DNA of 64,000 bases from Thuidium tamariscinum. Lineage: Eukaryota; Streptophyta; Bryopsida; Hypnales; Thuidiaceae. Below are positions 12,170 through 22,128 of the stretch, piece by piece (positions within the stretch are counted from its first letter, which is position 1; each line of letters starts with the position of its first letter). The stretch covers positions 4,402,001-4,466,000 of the forward strand of contig OX344750.2 of the NCBI GenBank assembly GCA_947034885.2, in the 5' to 3' direction. The position numbers and the translations under genes were made by a program. Below the pieces are notes generated by a model, which worked only from the letters and a program-made list of their open reading frames with translations, was not told the DNA's origin and searched no databases.

Positions 12170-12612
12170 CACAAATATGACTTTCTATAGTCATATGTTA
12201 CATCACTCAAAATATGACTCACCATAGTCATATTCTATATCACTCAAAATATGACTCACTACAGTCATATTCTATATTACTCAAAATATAACTCACCATG
12301 GTCATATTCTATATCACTCAAAATATGACTCATCATAGTCATATTCCACATCACTCAAAATATGATTCAAAATATAACTCAAAATATAACTCACCATAGT
12401 CATATTCCATATAACTTACAATATGACTTAAAATATGACTCAAAATATGACTCATTGCAGTCATATTCCATATTACTTAAAATATGACTTACCGTAGTCA
12501 TATTTCATATTATGACTCAACTCAGTCATATTCCATGTCACTCAAAATATGACTCACCTCAGTCATATTCCACGTCAACAAAAATATGACTGGATGTAGT
12601 CACATTCCACAT
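12170..12612. repeat. ~37-bp dyad satellite with ATATGACT..AGTCATAT units
   Basis: About eleven imperfect units of roughly 37 bp. Each has ATATGACTCACCATAGTCAT-like dyad symmetry followed by a 'tcta tatcactcaaa' spacer. Every unit could form a short hairpin. Central units are partly collapsed (12355-12450). There is no Cas gene and repeats and spacers are not distinct, so this is not CRISPR. Confidence 0.8.
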
Positions 12613-13470
12613 AAGATTTTTTATTTTGCCCGGGCAGCTCATGAAAAAGTCAAGCCTCCGAGTATGGTCAATATATACGCCATGTTGGCAAAATACATCT
12701 AAAAAAGGTTTATTATACTACCAAATCCATATGACTGCAAATATGACTCACTAGTCATATGACTGAAAGTGAATGACTCGATCATGACTCATCTTAGTCA
12801 CATTCCGCTCATCTATAGTGATTTTTGCTTGAATCACATTCTTGAATTTTGTGACTCACTGCAGTCATATTTTGCAGTCACAAAACACTCATTCTTTTGT
12901 AGTGATATCAAATTTCATATGAAATTCTATAATTTACTTAGTGAATGCCTTGCTTTTTCCTTCATCTAATATTTATATGCAAATATTTTGTAATTTGAAG
13001 AATGCATTTGAAATTTTTACTGTAAAAAATAATCTTTTTGGTTGAAGATGTGCAATTCAAATCTTTCAAATAGATCTTTATCATAACGTTAAAGAATAAA
13101 AAATCATGAATATCTACATTGTATATGGAATCTACTAGAAAATCTTCAATTGAAAATCGTTATTCTTTAGAACTTAATCAATGATTTCCTTATAAAAAGA
13201 ATGCTCTATTTTAAGATATTTTTTGTCAAAGTTTATCAAAAAAATTAATAAGTTCAATATAAAATTCAATTATGTGAATATGATCTATAAATCATAATAT
13301 ACAATTTTTGTTTTGAAAGTACTACTAAATTATTTTCAAGTGTAGCATTTTATAATGCATCTTCATTTCTTAGAAATCTCTACAACTGTTTGGCCTCTAG
13401 TTAGAATTAATATCATTGGGTGTCAAAAGTACACTAATGACATACAATAGCTCAATACAAAGTATTTTAA

Positions 13471-13753
13471 CCTCTAAAGCCCTAAACTATATTTTTTGGC
13501 AATATAGTAATTTTGGGCATCTCACTAGATGCATGGAGTTTTGTTTTTGTTTTTTCTTCAAAATTTCCACACAATATGTGTCCAATGAGTAGCTTCTAAG
13601 GTCCAACAATTTTCATAACTTTTGACTTCATGGTTAAAAAGTTATTGTATGATAAGTGGTTTTCATTGCTCAATGGGCATTCTAAGCAACTGAAAAACTT
13701 CTTAAAAAAATCACCTTTTTAAGAAATCATAGTTTGAAATTGGTTTATCAGAT

Positions 13754-13808
<55 letters not shown>

Positions 13809-14462
13809 CTTTGAATCATTCCATTTTGATTAATGAGATGAAAATTATGAGGAGTCTTAGTTTGTGGGTAGTTTGTAGGTAATTATGGAATCCCTCCTCT
13901 AAAATAACCTTTGAAGTCCTTTATTTCATTCAATTTTTTAATAATTTGGGAAAAAAAACAAAACTTTAGGTGTGGGTTGCTCATTACAACATTATAACCA
14001 TTGAAATTGGCATATTTCAATTCCATAAATAAACTACTGATAAATTAGGATTTTGAATCATTTTTTGCTTCTTTCTATTTACTATTTTTTTCCTATATGT
14101 TGTACAATTCCAAATGATTTGAAATTTTTTTAGCATGTAGAAAACTTGATGGGAAGAAAAAATTTAAAGAGTAACTACCATTTCGGACATTTTTTCATAC
14201 AAATGTGATTATTGGAAGTGCAATTGCCCAATTTTATGCAAGGTTGGAAAAAGGATATTTATTAACTCAAATGCTAATATCTTGCAATGTACATAGTAGA
14301 AATTTCTGAAATTATTTCTAGATCTTCTCAAATCATTTTACTTAAAGTTCCTAAAGTTACAACTATCAAAAAATGTTTTTTTTTCTAAAAGTTAATACTT
14401 TGTACTAGAAATGATAATTTTGGAGCATTTTTGGTGAAAACATAGTCAAAAACCTTTAAGGG
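13471..14462 (-). mobile_element. TTAA-flanked MITE (piggyBac-type), family T1
   Basis: Flanked by TTAA (13467-13470, 14463-14466). Ends CCTCTAAAGCCC and, inverted, CCTTAAAGGTTTTTGACT. The interior matches 59556-60499 in reverse ('ccaaaaatgctccaaaa', 'cataactttt', 'aagctactc'). A TTAA duplication plus a CCCCTAAAG-like terminus indicates mobilisation by a piggyBac-type transposase. Non-coding. Confidence 0.7.
13755..13805. repeat. (AT)n microsatellite
   Basis: About 25 uninterrupted AT dinucleotides, lying inside the TTAA MITE at 13471-14462. Confidence 0.95.
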
Positions 14463-14466
14463 TTAA

Positions 14467-15557
14467 GTGAAAAAAGTAGACATGTTTTAGAATCATGGGA
14501 AGGACCAAATATGTGTTTTGAAGGGCTAGCCATTGTTTTGCAACAATCACAATCTAAACTACAATTTTTATGGAAAGTAAATTGGAAAATAGATTGATTC
14601 TATAATTCAACTACAGTTCTATATTTTGACGTTTATTCATATAATACAGATATTCAACTAAATTAAAAATACCAAATAATAATAATAATCATAAGGTGAA
14701 GAAGTAAAATTACCAAACAAATGTAAGAGATAAAAAAAACTTAAGATTTGGAAAACAACCGTACATGTAAATGTAAGTACCAAGTTTTGATGACTAAGTG
14801 GAAGTATAGATTCTCTTAAAATAAATCTACCAGTGGAAAGTTGATAGTGATAGCTGATTTTCTCAAATCAATTTGATTACATTGTGCTTTTATAAATATT
14901 AAATCCTTGAAAGAGCAAGAGAGTCCTTTATAAAAATTGTCAAAAGAACAATTTCTAGTCATTATTGTTTTGAAACTCAATCATATAAAATTCTAGGCTA
15001 TTATATGAATATATGAAAAATTGAAGAACTTTCATGATGTAGATTGTAAGATTATAGCTCTTGAATTTGAAATAATTAGTTTATTTTTTAGACGTTCCAA
15101 GCCAAGGTCAATAGACTTTGGCTACTCTTGATATATTGTTTTTTACAAAAAAGAGTAAACATTAAATTTTTTTTTCCATACTATATAATGTTGGTTACAT
15201 ATTTGCAAAGATTTTAGATATGAAGGAAAGATGTAGTATAGATTATTATTCATCTAATTTGAACTCAAATAACTCCAAAGCTTTAAGTTTGTTCTAAAGA
15301 GACTTGTTGAACTACCAATTTGGAAGTTGTTTTCTAACAACTTGTTGGTTAACAAGTTGATTTGAATCATGTACTCATATTATTGACATTTATCTTTATC
15401 CAATCTTGTTGTTTTCTTCTTCTTCATTTTCATAGCCTTATTACTCAAATATACTTTCAATAGACTTATAAATTTGCATTTTAATTTGACAAATTGCTCA
15501 CTCCTAAAATTCAATTTTAACGGGAATTTTAACAACCAAACACACAATATATATTTC
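14467..15557. other. AT-rich spacer between two inverted T1 MITEs
   Basis: No gene or structured repeat seen. It separates oppositely oriented T1 MITE copies, so 13.5-16.5 kb as a whole can fold back on itself. Confidence 0.4.
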
Positions 15558-15561
15558 TTAA

Positions 15562-16450
15562 ATCCTAAAGGTTTTTGTCTATGTTTTCACCAAAAATGCT
15601 CCAAAACTATGATTTCTAATACAAGTGCAAAATTTTAAAAACTTTCTTTTTGATAAATGTAATCATACAATCTTGTAGTAAGGTGGTTGAAAAGATGCAA
15701 ATTTTTTTTTAGAACTTTTCACTATGTACATTGCAAGATCTTAACATTGGAATTGACAAAAATCCTTTTTCCTTGCAAAAACTCGAGTAGCTGCACTTTA
15801 CAAGGTCACATTTGTATTAAAAAAATATTCAAAATGGTGGTTCTTTGGATTCACTCTTCAATGCAAATTGGCTACATGCTCAAAAAATTTCAAATCATTT
15901 GAAATTGTACAATGTATAGAAAAAAAAGAGTAAGTAGAAAGAAGTAGGAAATGATTCAAAATACTAAATTATGAACAATTTATTTATGAAAATGAGAAAT
16001 ATCAATCCCAATGGTTGTAATATTGTGATAAAAAATCTTCACCCAAAATTTAAAATTTTTTTCCCCAAAATATTAAAAAATAAATTAAATAAAAGATTTT
16101 TAACTTCTTTTGTAGAATAGAGATTCTATAACCACCTGTAAACTACCCCAAACTAAAACTCCTCATAACTTTCATCTCATTAATCAAAATGAAATGATTC
16201 TAAGCTTTCCACATAGATATAAATCTAATAAACCAATTTCAAGTTCTTATTTCTTAAAAAAATTATTTTTAAAGAAGTTCTTTTAGCTACCCAGGTTGTC
16301 CACCAAGTAAAGAAAAACAACATATCATGCCATAACTTTTTAACTATGTTCAACTCAAAAGTTATGAAAATTATTGCGCCTTAAAGCTACTCTTTAGGGA
16401 AATGTTTTGTGAAAATTTCAAAGAAAAATAAACAAACTCCATTCATAATT
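15562..16450 (+). mobile_element. TTAA MITE family T1, right end degraded
   Basis: Left TTAA at 15558-15561 followed by ATCCTAAAGGTTTTTGTCTA. Collinear with 59556-60499 through 'aaaatgctccaaaac', 'cataacttttaacta' and 'taaagctactc'. The right terminus has no clear TAGGGGTTAA, so the end coordinate is approximate. An incidental 71-codon frame (15687-15902) lies wholly inside it and is not a gene. Confidence 0.55.
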
Positions 16451-17280
16451 ATGGTCTACACATTGTCTTAGCTACATTTGACGAGTGAAAAAAATACATC
16501 AATTGTAAATAAAGAATGATACAATATTGAGGAGGTCAACCAAACTTTCAACATTGCAACAAGTTTGCTAACACATGTAGATTTATTTTATTCACCCTTA
16601 GTATTGTTGCAATAAATTTATCAAAGCAACACTAAAGTTAAAGATAAAGATTTAGGAGTGCAATGCAATTGAAACATTTATGTTGCAATAATGCAAAGCA
16701 AACAAAATTACTAACTAGTGATCCCAAAACTAGCTAAATTTTGCTTGGTTGCTACTTAATTTCTTCATGCCCTCAGCATAAATTCAAAAAAATCTTCCAA
16801 AAATGAAATTTGGCTAAAAACCCTTAACCTGTTCTCGCTACATTAAGGGAGAAACACCCATTTCCGTCCCTGTACCTATTCCAGGTCCCTAGAGTGTCAC
16901 TAAATCTGTCCATGAGCGTCCATTAAAGTGTCTGACAAATGTTTAACTCTAATTTGTAGACGCAGTTTGAAGACACATGTATAATTTTCATTCACTGACA
17001 ATTGATTTCAGCAGAGTTCAGTTTAGGGGACACCTGTAGGACAGTTCCAGTGGTCTAGGGAGCCAACTCTTTAAAAATTTGTAGAAATTACATACTGATT
17101 CCGAAAATTTTAATTTTTTTTTTAATATTCATGATTTTCTCTCGCTAATACTAGAAAAATATCAGTTTTAGAAAAAGAGGCCTCCAACCATGCTGAATTC
17201 CTTATTCGGACGGTTTTGGGTGTTTCCACTGTAGTACTGTTGCAATCGTTTTACCCAAGTATCATCCACGGATGATTTCC
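16451..17280. other. Intergenic DNA upstream of the snoRNA cluster
   Basis: AT-rich to about 16.8 kb, then more balanced composition (16850-17060) with no protein motif found. The promoter of the snoRNA transcript probably lies toward its right edge. Confidence 0.35.
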
Positions 17281-17288
17281 ATCTCCTT

Positions 17289-17317
17289 AAACCCTAAAAT
17301 TCCTTCGCAAAACCCTA
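17289..17317 (+). promoter_or_regulatory. Two telo-boxes (AAACCCTA)
   Basis: AAACCCTAA at 17289 and AAACCCTA at 17310, 21 bp apart. Telo-boxes are a known feature of promoters of plant snoRNA, ribosomal-protein and other nucleolar genes. They lie 260-290 bp upstream of the first C/D-box unit. A reverse TTAGGGTTTAGGG occurs at 17537-17549. Confidence 0.55.
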
Positions 17318-17574
17318 CATATGGCTGCTCTCGTGCCGGAGGTGATACATCTCTTTGCTTTGCTCTCACGGCGACGGGGGGTTGGCATGGTTAGCGCTTA
17401 TTGTCTGGCGTTTGAGCCTTCAGTTGTTTGCTTGCGGTCTTCAGTTATCCTTGGACTTAGCCTTCGTTACGGCTGCTTTTTCACTTTGCAAGTTTATTCT
17501 GTCTCGGTCGCAGTTTCTCGCTGTGTTAGAACTTTGTTAGGGTTTAGGGTGTGTGTTTGAACTTCTCTTTTGGA

Positions 17575-17664
17575 GGAATATGATGATGGAAAATTGTCGC
17601 CCCAGTCCTATACGAGCATTGACAAGTGTTTTATGAGGATTGACTATTTCATATTCTGATTCTG
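17575..17664 (+). ncRNA. Candidate C/D-box snoRNA A (copy 1)
   Basis: Box C ATGATGA at 17580-17586 and box D CTGA at 17656-17659, about 70 nt apart, with short complementary flanks (AAT/ATT). The block TTGTCGCCCCAGTCCTATAC is identical in copy A' at 17810-17892, while the sequence after it has diverged. That pattern suggests the conserved block is the functional guide. Target not identified. It probably lies in a polycistronic non-coding transcript with the next three units. Confidence 0.55.
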
Positions 17665-17682
17665 GGATGGTCTAGTTTGATT

Positions 17683-17775
17683 GGGAAATGATGATACTTT
17701 TCGCCTCTCCCGAATGTATCTTCTGATACATCATGTGGGATTGCGAAACATGATTTGCACGTCAGTCAGATCCCT
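17683..17775 (+). ncRNA. Candidate C/D-box snoRNA B (copy 1), 25S rRNA guide
   Basis: Box C ATGATGA at 17688-17694, internal CTGA at 17732-17735 (D'), and a D-like box CAGA at 17767-17770. The terminal stem is GGGA/TCCC. Upstream of box D is GATTTGCACGTCAG, complementary to the conserved CTGACGTGCAAATC of eukaryotic large-subunit rRNA (from memory), which would direct 2'-O-methylation there. Box D is CAGA here but CTGA in B', so this copy may be weakened. Confidence 0.6.
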
Positions 17776-17809
17776 ATTGTATCGGTTCACCTCTTTGTTT
17801 TAGGAACGT

Positions 17810-17892
17810 TGAAAGTGATGACGAGAAATTGTCGCCCCAGTCCTATACGAGCTTTGCTCTATGAGGAGTGACTAATTATCATTCTGATTCTT
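17810..17892 (+). ncRNA. Candidate C/D-box snoRNA A' (copy 2)
   Basis: Box C GTGATGA at 17815-17821 and box D CTGA at 17884-17887. Flanks GAAA/TTC can form a short terminal stem. It shares the 20+ nt guide block with copy A, plus an ATGAGGA that could serve as box C'. Spacing from B is about 40 nt. Confidence 0.6.
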
Positions 17893-18103
17893 GTAAATGA
17901 GTATTTTGGTGGTGTTCTACATTTTGTGGTGCACATTTGTCACTGTCGAGGTCAGGAGGTACCTCCTAACATTGACTACCCCAAAAGTGTCCTAGACCAA
18001 ATCGGTGCTTGAACTTCAATGGCGATGGTTTGTTAATGTTGCCTCATGTCCGAGTGCAGCACCATGTCTCTCCTGTTCAGAAGTTTCTGTAAGTCCATTG
18101 CCA

Positions 18104-18198
18104 TTGGGGAATGATGATACTTCTCGCCATACCCGAATGTATCTGTGATACATCATGTGGGGTTGCGAAACATGATTTGCACGTCAGTCTGACCCCGA
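18104..18198 (+). ncRNA. Candidate C/D-box snoRNA B' (copy 2), 25S rRNA guide
   Basis: Box C ATGATGA at 18111-18117, consensus box D CTGA at 18189-18192, and a GGGG/CCCC terminal stem. Both boxes are canonical, and the guide GATTTGCACGTCAG is unchanged from copy B, as is most of the body. This is the best snoRNA candidate in the window. Confidence 0.7.
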
Positions 18199-20572
18199 CT
18201 TTTCTGTTTACTAGCCTATCCTGGATCCTTCGGTAAGAGATTTGATTAGAAATGTCTTTTTGACCTGCTTGCAGAAGGTGACAAAGATATTTATTCTTTA
18301 CGTAAATCGGGCCGCATAATCATCCTCCAATTTGCGAGTTTTGCAATCGTATTGGATCTCTAAGGGGGTCTGTGAAGTAGATCGGCATAACGGGAATGTA
18401 AGCAAGACATGTCTTCTCGTATTGCTTCAAAATACCAGAATACGAAGATTGACCAAGAGATTGGCACTGTTAAATGATTTCAATTTTTGACTTGCTTGGA
18501 CGTGTGTCCTTCTGAAATTCTTCAATTCATTCGTCATCCACCCACTGGATGCCAGCGTTAAGGGGTGGATGAGACTGCAAGAATTTGCAAGCAGGGAATA
18601 TTGGATTGAACCACCGGCGTTTCATTCAAAAGGTCCTTGGTACCCGTGAATGTTTACTGGATTGAACCACCGGAAAAGGAAGAGGCTTTGAAAACTTGCT
18701 TCTACTGTCAGTAGCTTGGCATTCTTCAAAAGAGCAACCGCCGTTACAATGTCACGGGGACATGCCTCTTAGAGTGTAGTTGACTGATGTTTCATGTCGG
18801 CTACGAGGTTAAAGGATTGGCTAACGAGCCAATGATTGGCAAAACCGCCCATGCCATCATGCATGACAGATACCTCGGGAACATTTTCCATATTGGCCCA
18901 GAAGAGTCTCTAGATAACCTCAAAACTAAAAAGTGTTTCCATGATTGTCATCTTAGTCAGCTAGAGCAGTCACAACATGAAGTCTATAATGCTTTACACC
19001 AAATGTGAAAGTCTTTAGTGAAAGATCTCATTGCAGATACTAATCACTCCATCACCATCACCCAGGACCACCCAGGCCAGGCCACTAACTCAAATTCAAT
19101 CCAACGTAGCTGAAAGACAATCTGAAGTATGTAAAACGGGTTGTTGAAAGACCGACTGTAAATGTTCCTTGAATGAAGACAAATGTCCGATTGTCCACTC
19201 ACACAGAGACTGGTACGGATTAAGCTTTGACACAATTAAGCAAAAAATTTCCATGTTAATGGAAAATCCACTGGACAGAGTGAAGATCAATTCTTTTTAT
19301 CCTTTCAGCAATATTTTCCAGCTGTTTGAATCATGAATATGGTCGAATGAGGATTAATGACTTAGTACCTGCTAAAACACTGTCTTCGCTCTGAGGTTTT
19401 AGAGGCGCACAATGCATTCGTATGCGGAGAATCGAATCCTGGTATCAACGATGTCAATTATATGCGGAGTGCAAAATAGTATACGGTAGATTACCTTTGC
19501 GGTGAGTGCTCGAAGGGCGATCTTGCAGTCGGAAATACTAAGATTACCGTAGCTATCCTTTGTCGTGGTCAATCTGTTCAGGGTATAGGTCTCAGCACAA
19601 AATCCTTGACTCTTTAAGGAAGTTTGGTGGACTCGCGTTTGTGCAGATTACGTTTTGAGAAAAACGATAGATATGTGAGATTTTCAAAAAGTGGGTGCCG
19701 TAGGTCTTCCTCGAAAGTAGAGAATTCAGAGAACAGAATTCATGAAACCAATTCCAAATCTTAGTCTTGGTGTACTGTGCTGTACTGTTCTGAATATGCT
19801 TGCAAGGGAAGGGAAGTGTTAGGTGGGAAAGATTACTTAATTCACTATCAAAGCCAACGTAAATAGCAAATTTGAAAGACAATACCGATAGTGGGTTCCA
19901 TGAACCTCTGACAAAGCGAGAATAATCGAATGTCGTGTGGTTTTCAATGCCTTTTTTTGTGAACCAATTGCTTGCCTTCCACAAAGAGAGTTGCTTAGTG
20001 ATGTGTGAGACCCCCAAAGAGTGAAATAGAGGACAATCTGTTGAAGACCTCAGATAATGTCCCTAAGATACCACATGTGGCAAGTACTGTAGTGTGTGAT
20101 ACTTAGCAGTAGAAGACGTATGTCAGAATTATTGTGCAGCCCAGTCCAGATTGTGCCAAGTCCCACAAAAGAAGTCCAGTCTCAGGGATCATATTGCTAA
20201 GGCAACGAAAGTTGTTCGTTGTTCATATCACTGCCTTATTGGCTAGTTACTGACAAAAAACCCAGCATACGTCTCCTTATTTTGAGTATTAGATTAACCA
20301 AAAAATGCGGATACGAACGTTTTTTTGATTCCTTAACTAATCTTTAATCCACAGCAACAGATTTCACAATCCTTGAATGTACAGTACCGGCACTCAAGGA
20401 TGAAACGCCAGCATTTTGAGTTCACGCTAATTGGTTATCTTGCCTGCACATGATCATGTCCTGCGAAATTACCGGTATGGTATTTGAACAGTTCAATTGC
20501 AATAATCACAAGTTAACACCACACATACCACAAGCATTTCTTGCTTGCCAGCAATTTACTCAAGCAAGGGTT
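18199..20572. other. Intergenic, no recognisable gene
   Basis: Composition is less AT-biased than the repeats. Small frames at 18787-19008 (plus) and 19592-20017 (minus, 141 codons) have no motif I recognise. A short hairpin, CATCCACCC...GGGGTGGATG, lies at about 18535-18568. This could be the 3' part of the snoRNA host transcript or a decayed gene. Confidence 0.35.
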
Positions 20573-20804
20573 GCTATTATGTAAGCCTAAGAGAGTGAGC
20601 CCTTGAGCCTACAAGATTATACACCTATGATATAAGTGTCTAAGATATAGATATTTTCTATGATTATAGTGCATTTATAATGTGGTTACCTATATTATTA
20701 GTGTTTATGTTATAAACATGTTCTAAAGTTGAAGGAAATATATATATATATATATAAATAAAATTAAGGCTCACATGCTCAAATTTTTATGCTCACATAC
20801 TAGC
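20573..20804. mobile_element. MITE, TIR GCTATTATGTAAGC / GCTCACATACTAGC
   Basis: 232-bp member of the GCTAGTATGTGAGC family, with inverted ends and the same 'acctatgatataagtg'-type interior. It contains a short (AT)n near 20740-20756. Confidence 0.65.
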
Positions 20805-22128
20805 TCCATTGGTACTCTAGCTGAGAACTTAGACTTGGCCCACATGCCAGATTGAACGACTCCCAAGATTTGCTAATCCGGTTCAACAACGTATCATTTT
20901 GCAGTAAGAGAAAAAACTAGAGCTGGGTAGCACAGTTAGGAGAGCACAACTCACTCGTGTGATTATATATGTTTGACCACCAGGCTTCTTACCACCAAGC
21001 TTCGTAGATTGCCCAGATACACAACCTGCACAAAAGCGACAGATCAGCGTTACAAAACCCTCTCCAAAGCAGTCAGCAAGAGCAATTAAGTTTTACCGAA
21101 ACGGATCATTGAAATTCAGGTGTCCAAGTTGCAGTAAAAGATTGATGCTCACAGTTACACGCCTAACTCACAGAGCCCCTGCGTGCTCAAGACCACAAAA
21201 CCTTAAATTCCTCCCCAAATCAGCAAGCCCTACAATATTCATCTAAACAAATTAAAGCTAAAATTATGCATCGCTACAATGATTCTAAATAGCCCAGCGA
21301 CGGGCCAGCTTTACCAGACGGTTCCACAGTTTCATAGTGCAGCTCCGATTTGACTACTGAGGAAAAATACAGCTACTCTAAATACGGCATTTTTTACGCT
21401 GGTATAGTGTGGTAATTAACTCTAACAATGTGTGGAAGAAACGACCAGTGTACAATGAGCTTTTAAAAGGTAAACTAAAACAACCTCAAAAGAGAAACCC
21501 TACAACGAATCACTATACTCGAGAGAGTTGTGTCAAGCAACAACTCTTGCAAAAAGATAACTGTAAGGAAAGGCGATGATATCGAGCGAACATCTAAATT
21601 AACATTGTAAAGAGAAAAATTCTTCATCTTGCAGTTGCTACTCATGTAGCATCAGGCATTTGAAACTAAGACTGTAGCCCAAAAAATAACACTGTATAAT
21701 TAAAGAAAGGGGTGAATGGAGAAGGATGCGAACACAACTCTCCTGTTACCTGTTGAATCTCGAATGTAAACACAATAAACACTTTGTTCTTGTCATCCCT
21801 CCAGGCATGAAAAACACTTACTTCACATCAAGAAGCACTAGATATCAAACAGGAAATACAAAATTACCGCAACAGCCACTGACACCATTTCAAAATAACA
21901 AAAATAGCACCAGTCACATTATTTGTTTCTAATAGAAATCTAATCAGATTTGACAAGCACATGTCATTAGAGCTTGTTACAGAGGTTGTGCCTAAGTAGA
22001 ACAGAGTGAGTTGTTACCATAAGAGAAAGCGTTGCTTAGAATATACCTGAGAAACAAGAGCTAACCTTGACGTTTGAGAGCATCTACAAATTAAACTGGC
22101 TGAGAGAAGCACCATCATTAGTTGGATC
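20805..22128. other. Intergenic, possible 3' region of the minus-strand gene
   Basis: No clear exon. If the exon fragments at 22.1-24.5 kb are a real gene, this is downstream of its stop. The 68-codon frame at 21726-21932 is not recognised. Confidence 0.3.

Larger units (their letters stand above)
10950..12904. mobile_element. CACTA-like element with TGACT subterminal repeats (left end not found)
   Basis: The right edge (12904 leftward, read on the minus strand) begins CACTACAAAAGAATGAG, a CACTA-type terminus. Inside it, ATATGACT and its complement AGTCATAT occur dozens of times in both orientations from 10960 to 12890. That is how CACTA elements arrange their transposase-binding subterminal motifs. 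The middle (11340-12150) is T-rich and repetitive. No matching CACTA left end was found near 10.9 kb and no transposase frame is present, so this is either a non-autonomous or truncated element, or a satellite with a CACTA end beside it. Confidence 0.5.

Noticed and set aside
12170..12612. CRISPR-like array of regularly spaced repeats
   Set aside because: Repeat and spacer are not distinct, units are imperfect dyads, there are no cas genes, and the context is a plant nuclear genome. It is a satellite or subterminal repeat array.
17321..17560. 79-codon frame between telo-boxes and the first snoRNA
   Set aside because: Hydrophobic, no motif, and overlaps another frame. More likely the leader of a non-coding snoRNA host transcript.
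18787..19008. 73-codon frame (MFHVGYEVKGLANEPMIG)
   Set aside because: No family recognised and no supporting splice sites or neighbours. Could be an exon but not supportable.
19592..20017. 141-codon minus-strand frame
   Set aside because: No recognisable domain; composition like the surrounding non-coding DNA.
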